Positions 50,562-60,966 are shown, numbered from the stretch's first letter. The stretch is 64,000 bases of DNA from Paucidesulfovibrio sp050251775 (GCA_050251775.1 JBFWMD010000006.1:12465-76464), one strand, 5' to 3'. The notes: generated by a model from the letters alone, not told the origin. Made by a program: numbers and translations.

Positions 50562-51871
50562 TTCGGATCTCCTTGCGATTCGGAGGGATGGATGAAGACG
50601 GCATGCATGGGATTGCGGTGGCAGGCCAGCACCTTTTCCCAGCACCCGCATCGTCGTTCCGGGGTTGCATGCAACACGGGGCGCAGGGCCGCGCGTCGGG
50701 GTGTGGAGAGCATCGCCTGGAACTCCAGGTAGGACAGCAAAATGTCCCCCGGGAGGACCGCTCCCAGCAGCTGAAAGTAAAGGTCCATAAAGACCCATTG
50801 CTTCCGCTCGCGGCAGTATACCTCGTTGCAGCAATGGCCGGGCGTGATGCGCACGTCTTCCAGTTGAGGCCCCGTGAGATGCACCATGCGGCAGGCGATG
50901 TTGTGGGCGGCGCAAAGATCGCGAAAGATTCGAGAGATGGCCCCGCAGTCCAGGTATTCTTGTCCGTTCAGCGCCTCACGGTAGAGCTCCAGGGGCGGGC
51001 GTTCGGGGTGTTCAGGAAGGCCTCGGTGCTCTTCCAGATCGTCCAACAGGCCGCGAGCCAGACTCCAGGCCGCATCAAGGTCATCGACCGGCTCAGGTGC
51101 AGGATGCGACAAGGCGCGGAAGGCCGCCGCGGTGGTCTTGTCCGGCGATTTCCACGCCCAGGATTCCACACGGGCACTTCGGCGATGGTGCAGTTCTCTG
51201 CCCAGCAGGAAGTGGCGCAGGACATGTCCGTGACTCAAGGCCTGTTGGAGTTGCAGGGTGCGAACTTCGCCGGAGCCGCGCTCCCGCAGACGCACCTCGA
51301 GCCGCCGCCCCGTTGCTGGGAGCGGTATTCGCAGCCATCCGGCCTCGCAAGGGATCTCCTTGTGGCCCGATGTCGCCGTCGAGACTGTTTCCAGCTCCGC
51401 GCCGTCTTCGGCGCGCAGAAGCAGTTGCAGGGATTCTCCGCTTCGCTTCAGCGTAACCAGTTCCAGACCTGCCGGGTCCGGATAGAAGGCGCGCAACGCG
51501 TCAAGCGGGTCGTACTCGGAGAGATGCCGGGCCGTACAATATTCGGGGATGCCCATGGCTTCCAGCCGAGCGGCGATCTCCCCGGCCCAGTGCGAGGCGA
51601 TGAGCACGAGATCGAAGTGTTCCCGGCGCGCGGGCAGGTCGTCGGCAGGGATGACCTCCAGGCCGAGCACGGGAGGCGCGGAGACTTTGTCCGCAAAGGC
51701 CACAACGCGTGTTTTGGGATCAGCGCAACGGCGCAGCAGATGCAGCACGCTTCGGCCCCGTCCGCCCGCGCCGTAGATGAGCACGCGGGTGGCCCCCAGG
51801 TCGGCGGGGTCGACGCGGCCTCCGACGCGGTCGAAAATGCGGATTTCGCGGGCAAGGACGGGCAGTTCCAT
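50558..51871 (-). CDS. Rossmann domain fused to a transglutaminase-like domain
   Basis: A 437-aa protein. About 25-130 are Rossmann-like (TRVLIYGAGGRGRSVLHLL, FDLVLIASHWAGEIAA), similar in style to the C-terminus of radical SAM protein F. About 230-437 look like a transglutaminase/protease-like fold: DCGAISRIFRDLCAAHNIAC carries the Cys, GHCCNEVY the His and WVFMDLYF the Asp of a Cys-His-Asp triad. Such domains form or cleave amide bonds. Coupled by ATGA to the radical SAM gene. Confidence 0.72.
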   Translation of the reverse strand: MELPVLAREIRIFDRVGGRVDPADLGATRVLIYGAGGRGRSVLHLLRRCADPKTRVVAFADKVSAPPVLGLEVIPADDLPARREHFDLVLIASHWAGEIAARLEAMGIPEYCTARHLSEYDPLDALRAFYPDPAGLELVTLKRSGESLQLLLRAEDGAELETVSTATSGHKEIPCEAGWLRIPLPATGRRLEVRLRERGSGEVRTLQLQQALSHGHVLRHFLLGRELHHRRSARVESWAWKSPDKTTAAAFRALSHPAPEPVDDLDAAWSLARGLLDDLEEHRGLPEHPERPPLELYREALNGQEYLDCGAISRIFRDLCAAHNIACRMVHLTGPQLEDVRITPGHCCNEVYCRERKQWVFMDLYFQLLGAVLPGDILLSYLEFQAMLSTPRRAALRPVLHATPERRCGCWEKVLACHRNPMHAVFIHPSESQGDPK

Positions 51872-51882
51872 GGTAACCCCGG

Positions 51883-52896
51883 CTACTCCGCGATTCCGGC
51901 CTGCTTGCGGCGGCGGGCCACCTCGGCCTTGTGCGCGTTGCGCCACTCGATGAGCAGCCGCAGGCCCTCGTCCAGCTCCTTGCTGTGGCGGAAGCTGATC
52001 TCGGTCTCGGCCTTCTTGGGGCAGCCCACGCGGTTTTTCACAAAGGTCAGCCCGCCCGGCTTGTATTCGATCTCCAGGTTCGACCCCGTGACCTTGAGAA
52101 TCCGCTCGGCCAGCTGCTTGATGGAGGTCTTGATGCCCGTGCCCACGTTGTAGCACTGGTCCGTGGCCTCGGATTTCATGGCGCAGATGTTGGCCCGGGC
52201 GCAGTCGCCCACGTAGACGAAGTCGTAGGACTGGGAGCCGTCGCCGTAGACCACCGGGGCCAGGCCCTTGTCCAGGCGGTCGAGGATCTTCATGATCACC
52301 GCGATGTACGTGCCCTGGTAGTCCTGGCGCGGGCCGTAGACGTTCATGTAGCGCAGGCCCGCGTAGTCAAAGGCCTTTTCCGTATTCTTGTAGCGGTGGT
52401 AGAGCGCGTGGCACATGGCCTCGCCCGCGATCTTCGTGGCCCCGTAGAAATTGTCGTTGTTGTACGGGTGGTCCTCGGCCATGGGTTCGGTCAGGGCGTC
52501 GCCGTAGACCGAGGCGGACGAGGAATAGACCAGCTTTTTCACGCCGTTCGCGAGCATGGCCTCCAGCACGTTGAAGGTCCCGCCGATGTTGACCTCAAAG
52601 GCCGAGCGCGGAAAGTCGTAGCAGTGCAGCAGCCAGAGCGCGGCCAGATGGAACACGCCATCCATGCCTTTCATGGCTTCGCCGAGGATGTCGCGGTGCA
52701 GCAGCTCGCCGCCGAGGTCGAAGACACGCACGCGCGGGTTCTTCAGGGCCTGGGCGAGGTTTTCCTCGCAGCCGCGCGTGAAGTTGTCGTAGATGCGGAT
52801 TTCGGCCACGTCCTCCTGGACGAGTTGGTCCACGAGGTGGGAGCCGATAAAGCCCGCGCCGCCGATGACGAGAAATTTTTTGCCCTTGATATCCAT
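51883..52896 (-). CDS. NAD-dependent nucleotide-sugar epimerase/dehydratase
   Basis: A 337-aa extended SDR: FLVIGGAGFIGSHLVDQL (NAD-binding), VFHLAALWLLHC, VYSSSASVYGDAL, and the YxxxK active site in FYGATKIAGE. Close in style to UDP-glucose 4-epimerases and related dehydratases; exact sugar unknown. AAGGA before the ATG. Eleven bases from the transglutaminase-like gene downstream. Confidence 0.9.
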   Translation of the reverse strand: MDIKGKKFLVIGGAGFIGSHLVDQLVQEDVAEIRIYDNFTRGCEENLAQALKNPRVRVFDLGGELLHRDILGEAMKGMDGVFHLAALWLLHCYDFPRSAFEVNIGGTFNVLEAMLANGVKKLVYSSSASVYGDALTEPMAEDHPYNNDNFYGATKIAGEAMCHALYHRYKNTEKAFDYAGLRYMNVYGPRQDYQGTYIAVIMKILDRLDKGLAPVVYGDGSQSYDFVYVGDCARANICAMKSEATDQCYNVGTGIKTSIKQLAERILKVTGSNLEIEYKPGGLTFVKNRVGCPKKAETEISFRHSKELDEGLRLLIEWRNAHKAEVARRRKQAGIAE

Positions 52897-53226
52897 GCCG
52901 ATCCTTTCCTGTCGCGATGTTCTCCGGGCCGCGCGTCCGGTTTTGCGTGGTGGTTTATTGCGCGGCACGCTGTGAAATTCTTTACCCGCTGAATTATTTT
53001 GCCGGGGTTCGCTCTCTGCTTGTCCCTGGTGCGCGTCTGGCCCTCCAGAAGATCCGGAGCAACGGACGGGCGGAATTCTTTTCCTGTTGCCGCTTCCGAT
53101 TATGTTATCGGTCAATGGCCACGGAGACTTCAGGCCCGTTTCCGGGTTCCGCTCCCAAAACGTTCATTCACTTACTGTTCGCACAAAACCGGGTCAGGGC
53201 ACAAGCGCGCAAGGGCCGCCGTCGGG
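52897..53226. other. Intergenic region between two epimerase genes
   Basis: About 330 bp without a credible gene, within the - strand block. The only structure noticed is the 16-bp element CCGAT-TATGTT-ATCGG at 53096-53111, a possible operator. A promoter for the downstream genes may lie here, but I found no convincing -35/-10 pair. Confidence 0.4.
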
Positions 53227-54291
<1,065 letters not shown>

Positions 54292-54293
54292 GG

Positions 54294-55100
54294 CTAGGCC
54301 TCCTTGCCCACGGCCCGCGCCTTGAGCGCGAGGCGTTTGGATTCGTTGAGCAGCTTGCCCCAGTTGGAGGAGCTGTGCACGTTGACCTCGCGGTTCTCGT
54401 GGGTCCGGATGGAGTAGAGCGTCTTGGCGATGTGCTTGAAGCGTGCGCCGCCCAGGGCGATACGCAGATAGAACTCGTGGTCGTTGGCCAGATAGTCGTT
54501 GTCATACCAGCCGAAAGTCTCGTGCAGGGAGCGGCGGTAGAGTTTGGACACGCCGCAGAGGTACCAGTCCTGGAAGCTGGTCTTGAAGTCGTAGTCCGGG
54601 AGCTTGAACTCCCGCAGAATCCGCCCGGCGTCGTCAAAGATGAAGGTGTCCGAATAGACGAAGTCAGCCTCGTCGCGGTCCAGGGGGCCGGCCAGGGTGG
54701 AGACCATCTGCGGGTGGCAGATGTCGTCCGAGGCGATGTAGGTGCAGTAGTCGCCTGTGGCGGCCTGGAACCCCCGGTTGTAGGTCGGAGTGGAGCCCCT
54801 GTTCCGCTCGTTGTGCAGGATGCGCAACGAGCGTCCGGCCTTGGGATAGCGGTCGTGCCAGGTGCGTTCGATCTCGTCCGTGGCTTCATTATAATAAGAG
54901 GCGTGGGATACCTGCTGGCTCTCCACCTGCCGGGCGAATTCCTCCAGCACCTGGGCGGTCTCATCCGTGGAGCAGTCGTTGACCACGATGATCTCCAGGT
55001 TGGGATGGTCCTGGAACCAGATGGAGTCGAGGCAGGGGCCGAGATAGCGGGCCTGATTGTAGGTGGGTACGATCATGGAGACAAGGGCGGGGGATGTCAT
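54294..55100 (-). CDS. Glycosyltransferase family 2
   Basis: A 268-aa GT-A enzyme: VSMIVPTYNQARYLGPCLDS, LEIIVVNDCSTDETAQVL, NRGSTPTYNRGF, TYIASDDICHPQM with the metal-binding DD. A complete GT2 of ordinary length. Start at MTSPALVS with AAGGCG upstream; a longer frame exists but is not conserved-looking. First gene of the right - strand block, divergent from the amidase. Confidence 0.9.
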   Translation of the reverse strand: MTSPALVSMIVPTYNQARYLGPCLDSIWFQDHPNLEIIVVNDCSTDETAQVLEEFARQVESQQVSHASYYNEATDEIERTWHDRYPKAGRSLRILHNERNRGSTPTYNRGFQAATGDYCTYIASDDICHPQMVSTLAGPLDRDEADFVYSDTFIFDDAGRILREFKLPDYDFKTSFQDWYLCGVSKLYRRSLHETFGWYDNDYLANDHEFYLRIALGGARFKHIAKTLYSIRTHENREVNVHSSSNWGKLLNESKRLALKARAVGKEA

Positions 55101-55396
55101 AAGCGGTCGCCTTTTGCGGGTTGCGGTTCGGTCGGAAGGAATTGCTTCCCGGCCATGAATATCAAGTTCCGTGCCAGCCGGGGGGGCAAAACGCCCCGGA
55201 AGCGGCCCTGGGGGCCGTGCAACAACCCAGGAAACATACTGCGAGCCTTGCGGAAGGGCAATGATCCACGCTTCCGCCCTGGACATTTCTTTAGGGTTTT
55301 TCTAGATAGATGTCAGACGCGGGTGGGAAATACCGCTGTCGTTGGGGGGAAAGAGGTCCGGATCGCGTGGTCCGCTGGACCTCAGAGGGGATAAAG

Positions 55397-57298
55397 GTGA
55401 TTTTGATCGAACAGTTGCGGAAGTTGCTGACGAACATCGGATTTCATTCCGGACTACGTTTCGGATGGGAACGCGCCCTTGCGGGCACGGTCCTGCTGCT
55501 TTGCGTCGCCTCGGCGATGCTTTGCCCGCGCCCGGCTCTGGCCGCGGGCATTGGCCAGGAATTCAACAGCGCCTATGACGCCTTCCACGCCCTGACCAAT
55601 GACCCGGCCCGCGCCAAGTACCGCTCCGAATGGGAAAAAGTCGAGCGTGGCTTCAATGCGGTCTTCACCCGTGACTCCCGCGGCGACTATGCGCCCAAGG
55701 CCTTGTATTACGCTGGCCGGGTCTATGAGGAAATGGGCGCCATCAGCTTTGTGGAGGCCGACTTTCTCAAGGCCGTGGACTATTTCCACCGCGTGGTCAA
55801 ACGCTTTCCGCAGCACTCCTGGAGCGACGACTGCCTCTACCGGTCCGGGGTCATCCGCCGCGACCGCCTCGGAGACAAGGCCGGGGCCTATACCGATTTC
55901 CGCGCCGTGCTCACGGACTATGCCCAGGGCGACATGCGCGACAAGGCCCGCAAGGCCATGGAGGAACTGGACTACGCCTCCATCCGGGACCGCACGGAGC
56001 CGGTGGCGACCTCCCCGGCCGCCGACGACGTGGCCGCGCGGGATGCGGGCGCGGTCGAGCCGGACGCGGCTTCCGCCCCACCGGCGGCCATTCCGGACGG
56101 CCCGGCCAGCCTGGACATGATCCGCTACCGCTCCAGCGACGACTACACGCGTATTGTCCTGGAGCTGAACCAGCCCGTGGAATACGTCTACAAGTTTCTG
56201 GAGCCGCTGCCGGAGCAGGACAAGGGCAACCGGGTCTACCTGGATCTGCGCGGCGCGCACGTGGGCACGGACGTGGTCCGCAACGTGGAGATCTCGGACG
56301 GCATTTTGCGGGGCTACCGCGTGGGCCAGAAGGACAAGGACGTGACCCGCGTGGTTCTGGACCTGCTCGACTTTCAGGAACACAAGGTCTTCCATCTGAA
56401 CAATCCGTTCCGGATCATTGTGGACGTGTATTCGCCTGATAAAGATTCCTTGGCTGCGACCGCGGTCGCAGCCAAGACGCCCACGGCTCTTTCGCGTCCG
56501 CCCGCGTCCACGGCCATCGGCAAGCCGCCCAAGAAGATCACTGGCAAGGCGGCCAAAGACGCCGCCAGACAGGTCAAGGGCGTGAATGCCGGCGATCTGG
56601 TCAAGGTGCTCGGCCTGACCATCAAGACCGTGATGATCGACGCGGGCCACGGCGCGCACGATAACGGCGCGGCGCACAATGGCCTCTACGAGAAGGACGT
56701 GAACCTCAAGGTGGCCCTGGAGGCGGGCGCGCTGCTCAAGAAGCAGGGCTTCAAGGTGCTCTACACCCGCACGGACGACACCTTTGTGCCCCTGGAGGAG
56801 CGCACGGCCATGGCCAACATGGCCAAGGCGGACCTGTTCATCTCCCTGCATTGCAACGCCTATAAGAAGACAGCGATCCGGGGCTTCGAGACCTACAGCC
56901 TGAGCCTGAAGTCCTCTTCGGACGAGGCCCGGCGCGTGGCTGCCCGGGAGAACGGCGTGCAGCCGCACCAGATCAGCGACCTGCAATTCATTCTCGCGGA
57001 TCTCGTGCTCAACTCCAAGGTGGAGGAGAGTTCGGATCTGGCCGAGGCCATCCAGCGCAGTGCCGTGGACCACGTGGGCGAGAAGTACGGCATCCGCAAC
57101 CACGGCCACCGGCATGCGCCTTTTTACGTGCTCATGGGCGCGAAAATGCCTGCGGTTCTCGTGGAAATGGGCTACCTGACCAACAAGAACGACGCGGCCA
57201 ATCTGGCGTCGGCCAAGTATCGCCGGCGCATTGCCGAGGGCATCGTGCAGGGCGTGCTGGAATACAAGAAGAGCATCGAAGACTTCGCCATGAACTAG
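55397..57298 (+). CDS. amiC: N-acetylmuramoyl-L-alanine amidase with TPR-like and AMIN domains
   Basis: A 633-aa cell-wall hydrolase that cuts the lactoyl-alanine bond of peptidoglycan. A signal peptide (ALAGTVLLLCVASAML, then ALAAG) directs export. About 50-190 form a TPR-like helical region, about 240-340 an AMIN domain, and about 410-630 the Amidase_3 zinc domain: MIDAGHGAHDNGA (His), LYEKDVNLKVAL (Glu), LFISLHCNA (His), VEMGYLTN (Glu). The start is probably GTG at 55397, with AGAGGGG six bases upstream; ATG at 55310 is an alternative. The TPR-like region is not usual for AmiC. Confidence 0.88.
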   Translation: MILIEQLRKLLTNIGFHSGLRFGWERALAGTVLLLCVASAMLCPRPALAAGIGQEFNSAYDAFHALTNDPARAKYRSEWEKVERGFNAVFTRDSRGDYAPKALYYAGRVYEEMGAISFVEADFLKAVDYFHRVVKRFPQHSWSDDCLYRSGVIRRDRLGDKAGAYTDFRAVLTDYAQGDMRDKARKAMEELDYASIRDRTEPVATSPAADDVAARDAGAVEPDAASAPPAAIPDGPASLDMIRYRSSDDYTRIVLELNQPVEYVYKFLEPLPEQDKGNRVYLDLRGAHVGTDVVRNVEISDGILRGYRVGQKDKDVTRVVLDLLDFQEHKVFHLNNPFRIIVDVYSPDKDSLAATAVAAKTPTALSRPPASTAIGKPPKKITGKAAKDAARQVKGVNAGDLVKVLGLTIKTVMIDAGHGAHDNGAAHNGLYEKDVNLKVALEAGALLKKQGFKVLYTRTDDTFVPLEERTAMANMAKADLFISLHCNAYKKTAIRGFETYSLSLKSSSDEARRVAARENGVQPHQISDLQFILADLVLNSKVEESSDLAEAIQRSAVDHVGEKYGIRNHGHRHAPFYVLMGAKMPAVLVEMGYLTNKNDAANLASAKYRRRIAEGIVQGVLEYKKSIEDFAMN

Positions 57299-57350
57299 CG
57301 GCGCACGGCCCGCAAAGCGGAACATGGCCGCGAACAGGCGGTGGAGAAGC

Positions 57351-57821
57351 ATGCCCGACGTGGACATCCCCGGTTTTGGCAGGCTCCGGCTGGAGCATCT
57401 GGTCCTGGATTTCAACGGGACCCTGGCCCTGGACGGCGCGCTGTTGCCCGGAGTGGCCGAGGCCCTCTGCGCGCTTGCCCAGCGGCTGACCCTGCATGTT
57501 GTCACGGCGGACACCCACGGCGGATGCGCCCAGGCTCTGGCCGGGCTGCCCGTACGGCTGACCGTGCTCCCTCCGGGCGCGGAGGACGAGGCCAAACGCA
57601 ACGTGCTGCGTGGACTGGGTGCGGCGGGCTGCGCAGCCGTGGGCAATGGCCGCAACGACGCCCTGATGCTGGCCGAGGCGGGCCTGGGTGTGGCCGTGGT
57701 CCAGGGGGAATGCGCCTGCACCGAGGCGGTGCTGGCTGCGGACATGCTCGCCCCGGACATCCTCTCCGCCCTGGAGCTGTTGCTGCGACCCACACGGCTC
57801 GTGGCGGGCCTGCGCCGATAA
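57351..57821 (+). CDS. HAD-like hydrolase (soluble P-type-ATPase-like)
   Basis: A 156-aa protein with a HAD fold: LVLDFNGTLALDG at the catalytic site (the second Asp position is Asn, as in soluble P-type-ATPase-like HADs), VVTADTHGG, and AVGNGRNDALMLAEAGLGVAV. It may be a phosphatase of unknown substrate. GGAG five bases before the ATG at 57351; an upstream ATG at 57324 is possible. It ends at a strong terminator. Confidence 0.82.
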   Translation: MPDVDIPGFGRLRLEHLVLDFNGTLALDGALLPGVAEALCALAQRLTLHVVTADTHGGCAQALAGLPVRLTVLPPGAEDEAKRNVLRGLGAAGCAAVGNGRNDALMLAEAGLGVAVVQGECACTEAVLAADMLAPDILSALELLLRPTRLVAGLRR

Positions 57822-57823
57822 GA

Positions 57824-57865
57824 AAAACCCGCCTTCCGCGCGGCAACACGGAAGGCGGGTTTTTC
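57824..57865. terminator. Strong bidirectional intrinsic terminator
   Basis: A perfect 16-bp stem (AAAAACCCGCCTTCCG and its complement) with a 10-base loop and T/A tracts on both sides. It ends the amidase/HAD transcript and the convergent small gene on the - strand. Confidence 0.88.
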
Positions 57866-57916
57866 TATTTTCCCCGCCGGGCCTTTTTCGGTCCGAACGC
57901 GGGAGGAACGCGGGGT

Positions 57917-58216
57917 TCAGCCCTCGTTTTCCTCGGCGGGGAGCCACTCCGTGAGGATTTCCATGATCTGCCGGGCCTGTTTTGCGCTGGAGATCACGAA
58001 TTTGGACTTGGGGCGGTAGTCGCCCTGCACCTTCTGGTAGCGGCGGATCGAATATTTTTCCGGCCCGAACTCCCCGCTGGTGCGGTTCAGTTCCTGGTAG
58101 CGATACATCAGGGTGGCCCACGCGCCCTTGGTCAGCACGCGCTTGTCCAGCTCCTTGACGATCTCCACCCCGTCTTCTTCGTATGCTACGGTCAGTTCTT
58201 CCACTGTGGCGGCCAT
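57917..58216 (-). CDS. Conserved hypothetical protein, 99 aa
   Basis: A small charged, soluble protein: MAATVEELTVAYEEDGVEIV, then VLTKGAWATLMYRYQEL and KSKFVISSAKQARQIMEIL. No catalytic motif. I have the impression this type is conserved among Desulfovibrio-like bacteria, but that is from memory. AAGGAGA precedes the ATG. Monocistronic, divergent from the 3D-domain gene. Confidence 0.75.
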   Translation of the reverse strand: MAATVEELTVAYEEDGVEIVKELDKRVLTKGAWATLMYRYQELNRTSGEFGPEKYSIRRYQKVQGDYRPKSKFVISSAKQARQIMEILTEWLPAEENEG

Positions 58217-58405
58217 GCGCTCTCCTTCTGGGCTTGTTGCGTCCGATGGAATGCATGCCATGTAGAGGATTTTCCCGGCAAAGGCCAGGGGCTGCTTTCG
58301 CGGGCAAACGCCCGTTTGCATTTCACCCCTGGCCGAGCCGTTGCAACTGGTCGGAATGGCGGGGAAAATATTTGAATATCAGTATTTATGGGGCCTTGGC
58401 TGGTA

Positions 58406-58434
58406 TTGACAGGCCGATGGTCAGTGGGTATGTG
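58406..58434 (+). promoter_or_regulatory. Predicted sigma-70 promoter for the 3D-domain gene
   Basis: TTGACA (perfect, 58406-58411), 17-base spacer, TATGTG (58429-58434), about 25 bp before the ATG. The short leader contains the TGGAGG ribosome site. Confidence 0.5.
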
Positions 58435-58458
58435 CCACTTCCCACCTGGAGGAAAATC

Positions 58459-58956
58459 ATGCACATCATCATAAAATATGCAATCATTCCGTTGCTGCTG
58501 TTCGGGCTTCTGTTCCAGGCGGTGCGCATCGAAGCCAAAAACGAACAGATCGTCACGCTTGAGCGCGATCTGCGCTTTGCGGAATACAAAATCAAGAGCG
58601 GCCAGCGCACCCTGGCCGTGACCCAGGCCCTGCAAAAAAATCTCTTGCAGAGCAAACGTGTCAAGAGCGTGACCATCACCGCCTACAACCCCCGCGAGGA
58701 GCAGTGCGACGAGGATCCCCTCGTGGCCGCGAGCATGCGCAAGGTGCGCACCGGAACCGTGGCGGTTTCGCGCGACCTCTTTGACCAGGGTTGGGTTTTC
58801 GGCAGAAAGGTCCGCATCGAGGGTCTCGGGATTTTCGAGATCAACGACCTGATGAACAGGCGTTTCTCCCGGAGCATCGACGTGTTCATGTGGGACGAGG
58901 ACCAGGCCACGGCCTTTGGCCGACGCCAGGCCCGGGCCGCCCTGCTGGACATCTGA
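58459..58956 (+). CDS. 3D-domain protein (double-psi beta-barrel, envelope-associated)
   Basis: A 165-aa protein with an N-terminal membrane anchor or signal (IIIKYAIIPLLLFGLLFQAV), a helical segment, then a 3D-type domain: SVTITAYNPREEQCDEDP, GTVAVSRDLFDQGWVFG, IFEINDLMNRRFSRSIDVFM. 3D domains occur in lytic transglycosylase-like or cell-wall proteins; here it is alone. TGGAGG six bases before the ATG. Enzymatic activity is not established. Confidence 0.82.
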   Translation: MHIIIKYAIIPLLLFGLLFQAVRIEAKNEQIVTLERDLRFAEYKIKSGQRTLAVTQALQKNLLQSKRVKSVTITAYNPREEQCDEDPLVAASMRKVRTGTVAVSRDLFDQGWVFGRKVRIEGLGIFEINDLMNRRFSRSIDVFMWDEDQATAFGRRQARAALLDI

Positions 58957-59045
58957 GCCGTTTACCCGGTTTCTCGGGCTGGTCCCGCGCGCCGGCGTTG
59001 CCAGCCGCGCTTGCTCCGTGCTACTGCCCGTTGCGGAGGCAAACC

Positions 59046-59663
59046 ATGATCGAGTTTCTGGGCGTGACGCTCTTCATTCTGCTGGCGGCCATGGCTCCGG
59101 GCGCGGATTTCGCCATGGTCATGCGCAATTCCATGCTCTATTCCCGGCGCAGCGCCTGTCTCACGGCCCTGGGCATCGGCGCGAGCATGCTCGTGCATAC
59201 CTCGTACAGCCTGCTCGGTCTGGCCGTGCTCATCTCCCAGTCCGTGACCCTCTTCAACGTGGTCAAATACGCGGGCGCGGCCTATCTCTGCTGGCTCGGC
59301 TGGCAGAGCATGCGCAACGGCCACGGCGCGACGCCGGAACCCGGCGCGGACCTTTGCCCGGACATCGGTCCCTGGCGCGCCTTCCGTCAGGGCTTTTTCT
59401 GCAATTTGCTCAATCCCAAGGCCCCGCTCTTCTTCATCGCCTTCTATTCCGTGGTGGTTCCCACCAGCGCGGCCCTGGGCGTGCGCGCGCTCTATGGTCT
59501 GGAGTGCGCCTTTGTGGTCGGGGGCTGGTTCGTGTTCCTGGCTCTGGTGGCCACCCACGGCCCAGTCAAGCAAGGCCTTGCCCGCTCCCAGCGCTGGGTT
59601 TCCCGCGCCCTGGGCGGGGTGATGATCTACTTCGGCATCCGTCTGGCCCTGGCCCAGCGCTAG
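59046..59663 (+). CDS. LysE/RhtB-family amino-acid exporter
   Basis: A 205-aa inner-membrane protein with about six hydrophobic segments. The N-terminus IEFLGVTLFILLAAMAPGAD and GFFCNLLNPKAPLFFIAFYS are family hallmarks. It likely exports an amino acid or homoserine-lactone-like compound. GGAGG six bases before the ATG. Its TAG and the TAG of the convergent murI share the palindrome CTAG. Confidence 0.92.
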   Translation: MIEFLGVTLFILLAAMAPGADFAMVMRNSMLYSRRSACLTALGIGASMLVHTSYSLLGLAVLISQSVTLFNVVKYAGAAYLCWLGWQSMRNGHGATPEPGADLCPDIGPWRAFRQGFFCNLLNPKAPLFFIAFYSVVVPTSAALGVRALYGLECAFVVGGWFVFLALVATHGPVKQGLARSQRWVSRALGGVMIYFGIRLALAQR

Positions 59664-60511
59664 AGGTCCACGACCTCCACGTTTTCGGGCGTCAGGCCCC
59701 GGCCCAGAAAGACACCGCCCACCCGGGCGAAGCGCTCGGGGCCATCCGTGGCCAGAAAGCGCACCCTGCCCGCCTCCTTGTTGGTCCCTGCCTCGCGTTT
59801 CAGGTTTTCCCGCACCAGATATTCCTCCACCTCGGCCGCCGTGGTGTCCGCAGAGTCGATCACGGCCACGCCCGGACCGGCCACGCTGGCGATGGCTCCG
59901 GCCAGGGCCGGAAAATGCGTGCAACCGAGCACGAGACTGTCCGGTCCCTGTTCCCCGAACTCCGCGAAGAGCGGCCGGAGATATTCCCTGGCCACGGCCT
60001 CCACCAGGGGACCGTGGGTCCAGCCCTCCTCGGCCAGGGCCACGAACAGCGCGCAGGCCCGCTGGCGCACCACGGCGTCGGGCCGGATGCTCTCGATGGC
60101 CCGCTGATACGCGCCGCCCTGCACCGTGCTTTCCGTGGCGATGACCGCGATGCGGCCCGTGGCTGTGCGCGCACAGGCCGCCTTTGCTCCGGGCTGGACC
60201 ACGCCGAGCACGGGCAGTTCGGGAAAGGCCGTGCCCAGGGCGGGCAGGGCCACGGAAGAGGCCGTGTTGCAGGCCACCACCAACAGCTTGATGCCGCGCA
60301 CGGCCAGCACCTGGGCGCATTGCAGGGCATAGCGCACCACCGAGGCCGGGCTTTTGGCGCCGTAGGGCAGGCGGGCGGTGTCGCCCAGGTAGAGGAAGTG
60401 TTCGTCGGGCAGGCGGGCCGCGAGTGCGCGCAGCACGGTCAGGCCGCCCACGCCGGAATCAAAAACGCCGATGGGAAGGGCCGCGTTTGGCCCGGATGTG
60501 TTTGAGCGCAT
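59660..60511 (-). CDS. murI: Glutamate racemase
   Basis: A 283-aa racemase supplying D-glutamate for peptidoglycan. IGVFDSGVGGLTVL with the catalytic Asp/Ser region, VVACNTASSVALP with the first catalytic Cys, and VLGCTHFPAL with the second. Complete length. Start is uncertain: ATG at 60511 opens nearest the conserved domain, but an in-frame ATG lies at 60547. Convergent and overlapping by four bases with the LysE-family gene. Confidence 0.93.
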   Translation of the reverse strand: MRSNTSGPNAALPIGVFDSGVGGLTVLRALAARLPDEHFLYLGDTARLPYGAKSPASVVRYALQCAQVLAVRGIKLLVVACNTASSVALPALGTAFPELPVLGVVQPGAKAACARTATGRIAVIATESTVQGGAYQRAIESIRPDAVVRQRACALFVALAEEGWTHGPLVEAVAREYLRPLFAEFGEQGPDSLVLGCTHFPALAGAIASVAGPGVAVIDSADTTAAEVEEYLVRENLKREAGTNKEAGRVRFLATDGPERFARVGGVFLGRGLTPENVEVVDL

Positions 60512-60590
60512 GGCCCGGACTAGCCCCAATCGGGCCTGTTTGTCCATCTCCGTGGGGGGCCGTTCTTTGGTCGGGAAGCGTTTTGGATAC

Positions 60591-60905
60591 TCAGTCGAGG
60601 CAGACGTGTCCACGCTGCGTTTCAGCCACTTCCAGGAGGAAGGTCCGCGCCGCGTCGCCGCTCATCTGGAACGGGTCGTACTTTTCCAGCACGGCATAGC
60701 GGTCCAGCAGATTCAGCGGGATGTGCGCGGTGGCCACTGCGGCCATGCTCCAGTCCGCAAAATCCCGGCGATGGACATAGCCGTATTCGAGCAGCGTCAG
60801 ATTGTGGTGTTTGGGGTTCTTGAGCAGCCGGACATAGAGGTCGTTGATTTTTCGCGCGGGCCTTCGATCCACTGGAGAAACGAATCCAGGGGTGTAGCCA
60901 CAAGC
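60591..60905 (-). pseudogene. BLUF-domain remnant, truncated and frameshifted
   Basis: The 3' part encodes the C-terminal half of a blue-light-sensing BLUF domain: INDLYVRLLKNPKHHNLTLL and HRRDFADWSM. Just upstream in another frame lies FLQWIEGPRE, the conserved BLUF strand that should join directly, so one A appears lost from an A-run near 60855. The first half of the domain, with the flavin-binding Tyr/Gln region, is absent; homology ends near 60905 where AT-rich DNA begins. Probably destroyed by the neighbouring insertion. Confidence 0.72.
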
Positions 60906-60966
60906 AACTGAAATAATTAGATATTTTAAGATAAATTTCTTGCGAAACCAACCTCTTCCCAAGCCC

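Noticed and set aside
53096..53111. CCGAT-N6-ATCGG as a definite operator
   Set aside because: Arms are only five bases, expected by chance in a window of this size; mentioned only within the intergenic note.
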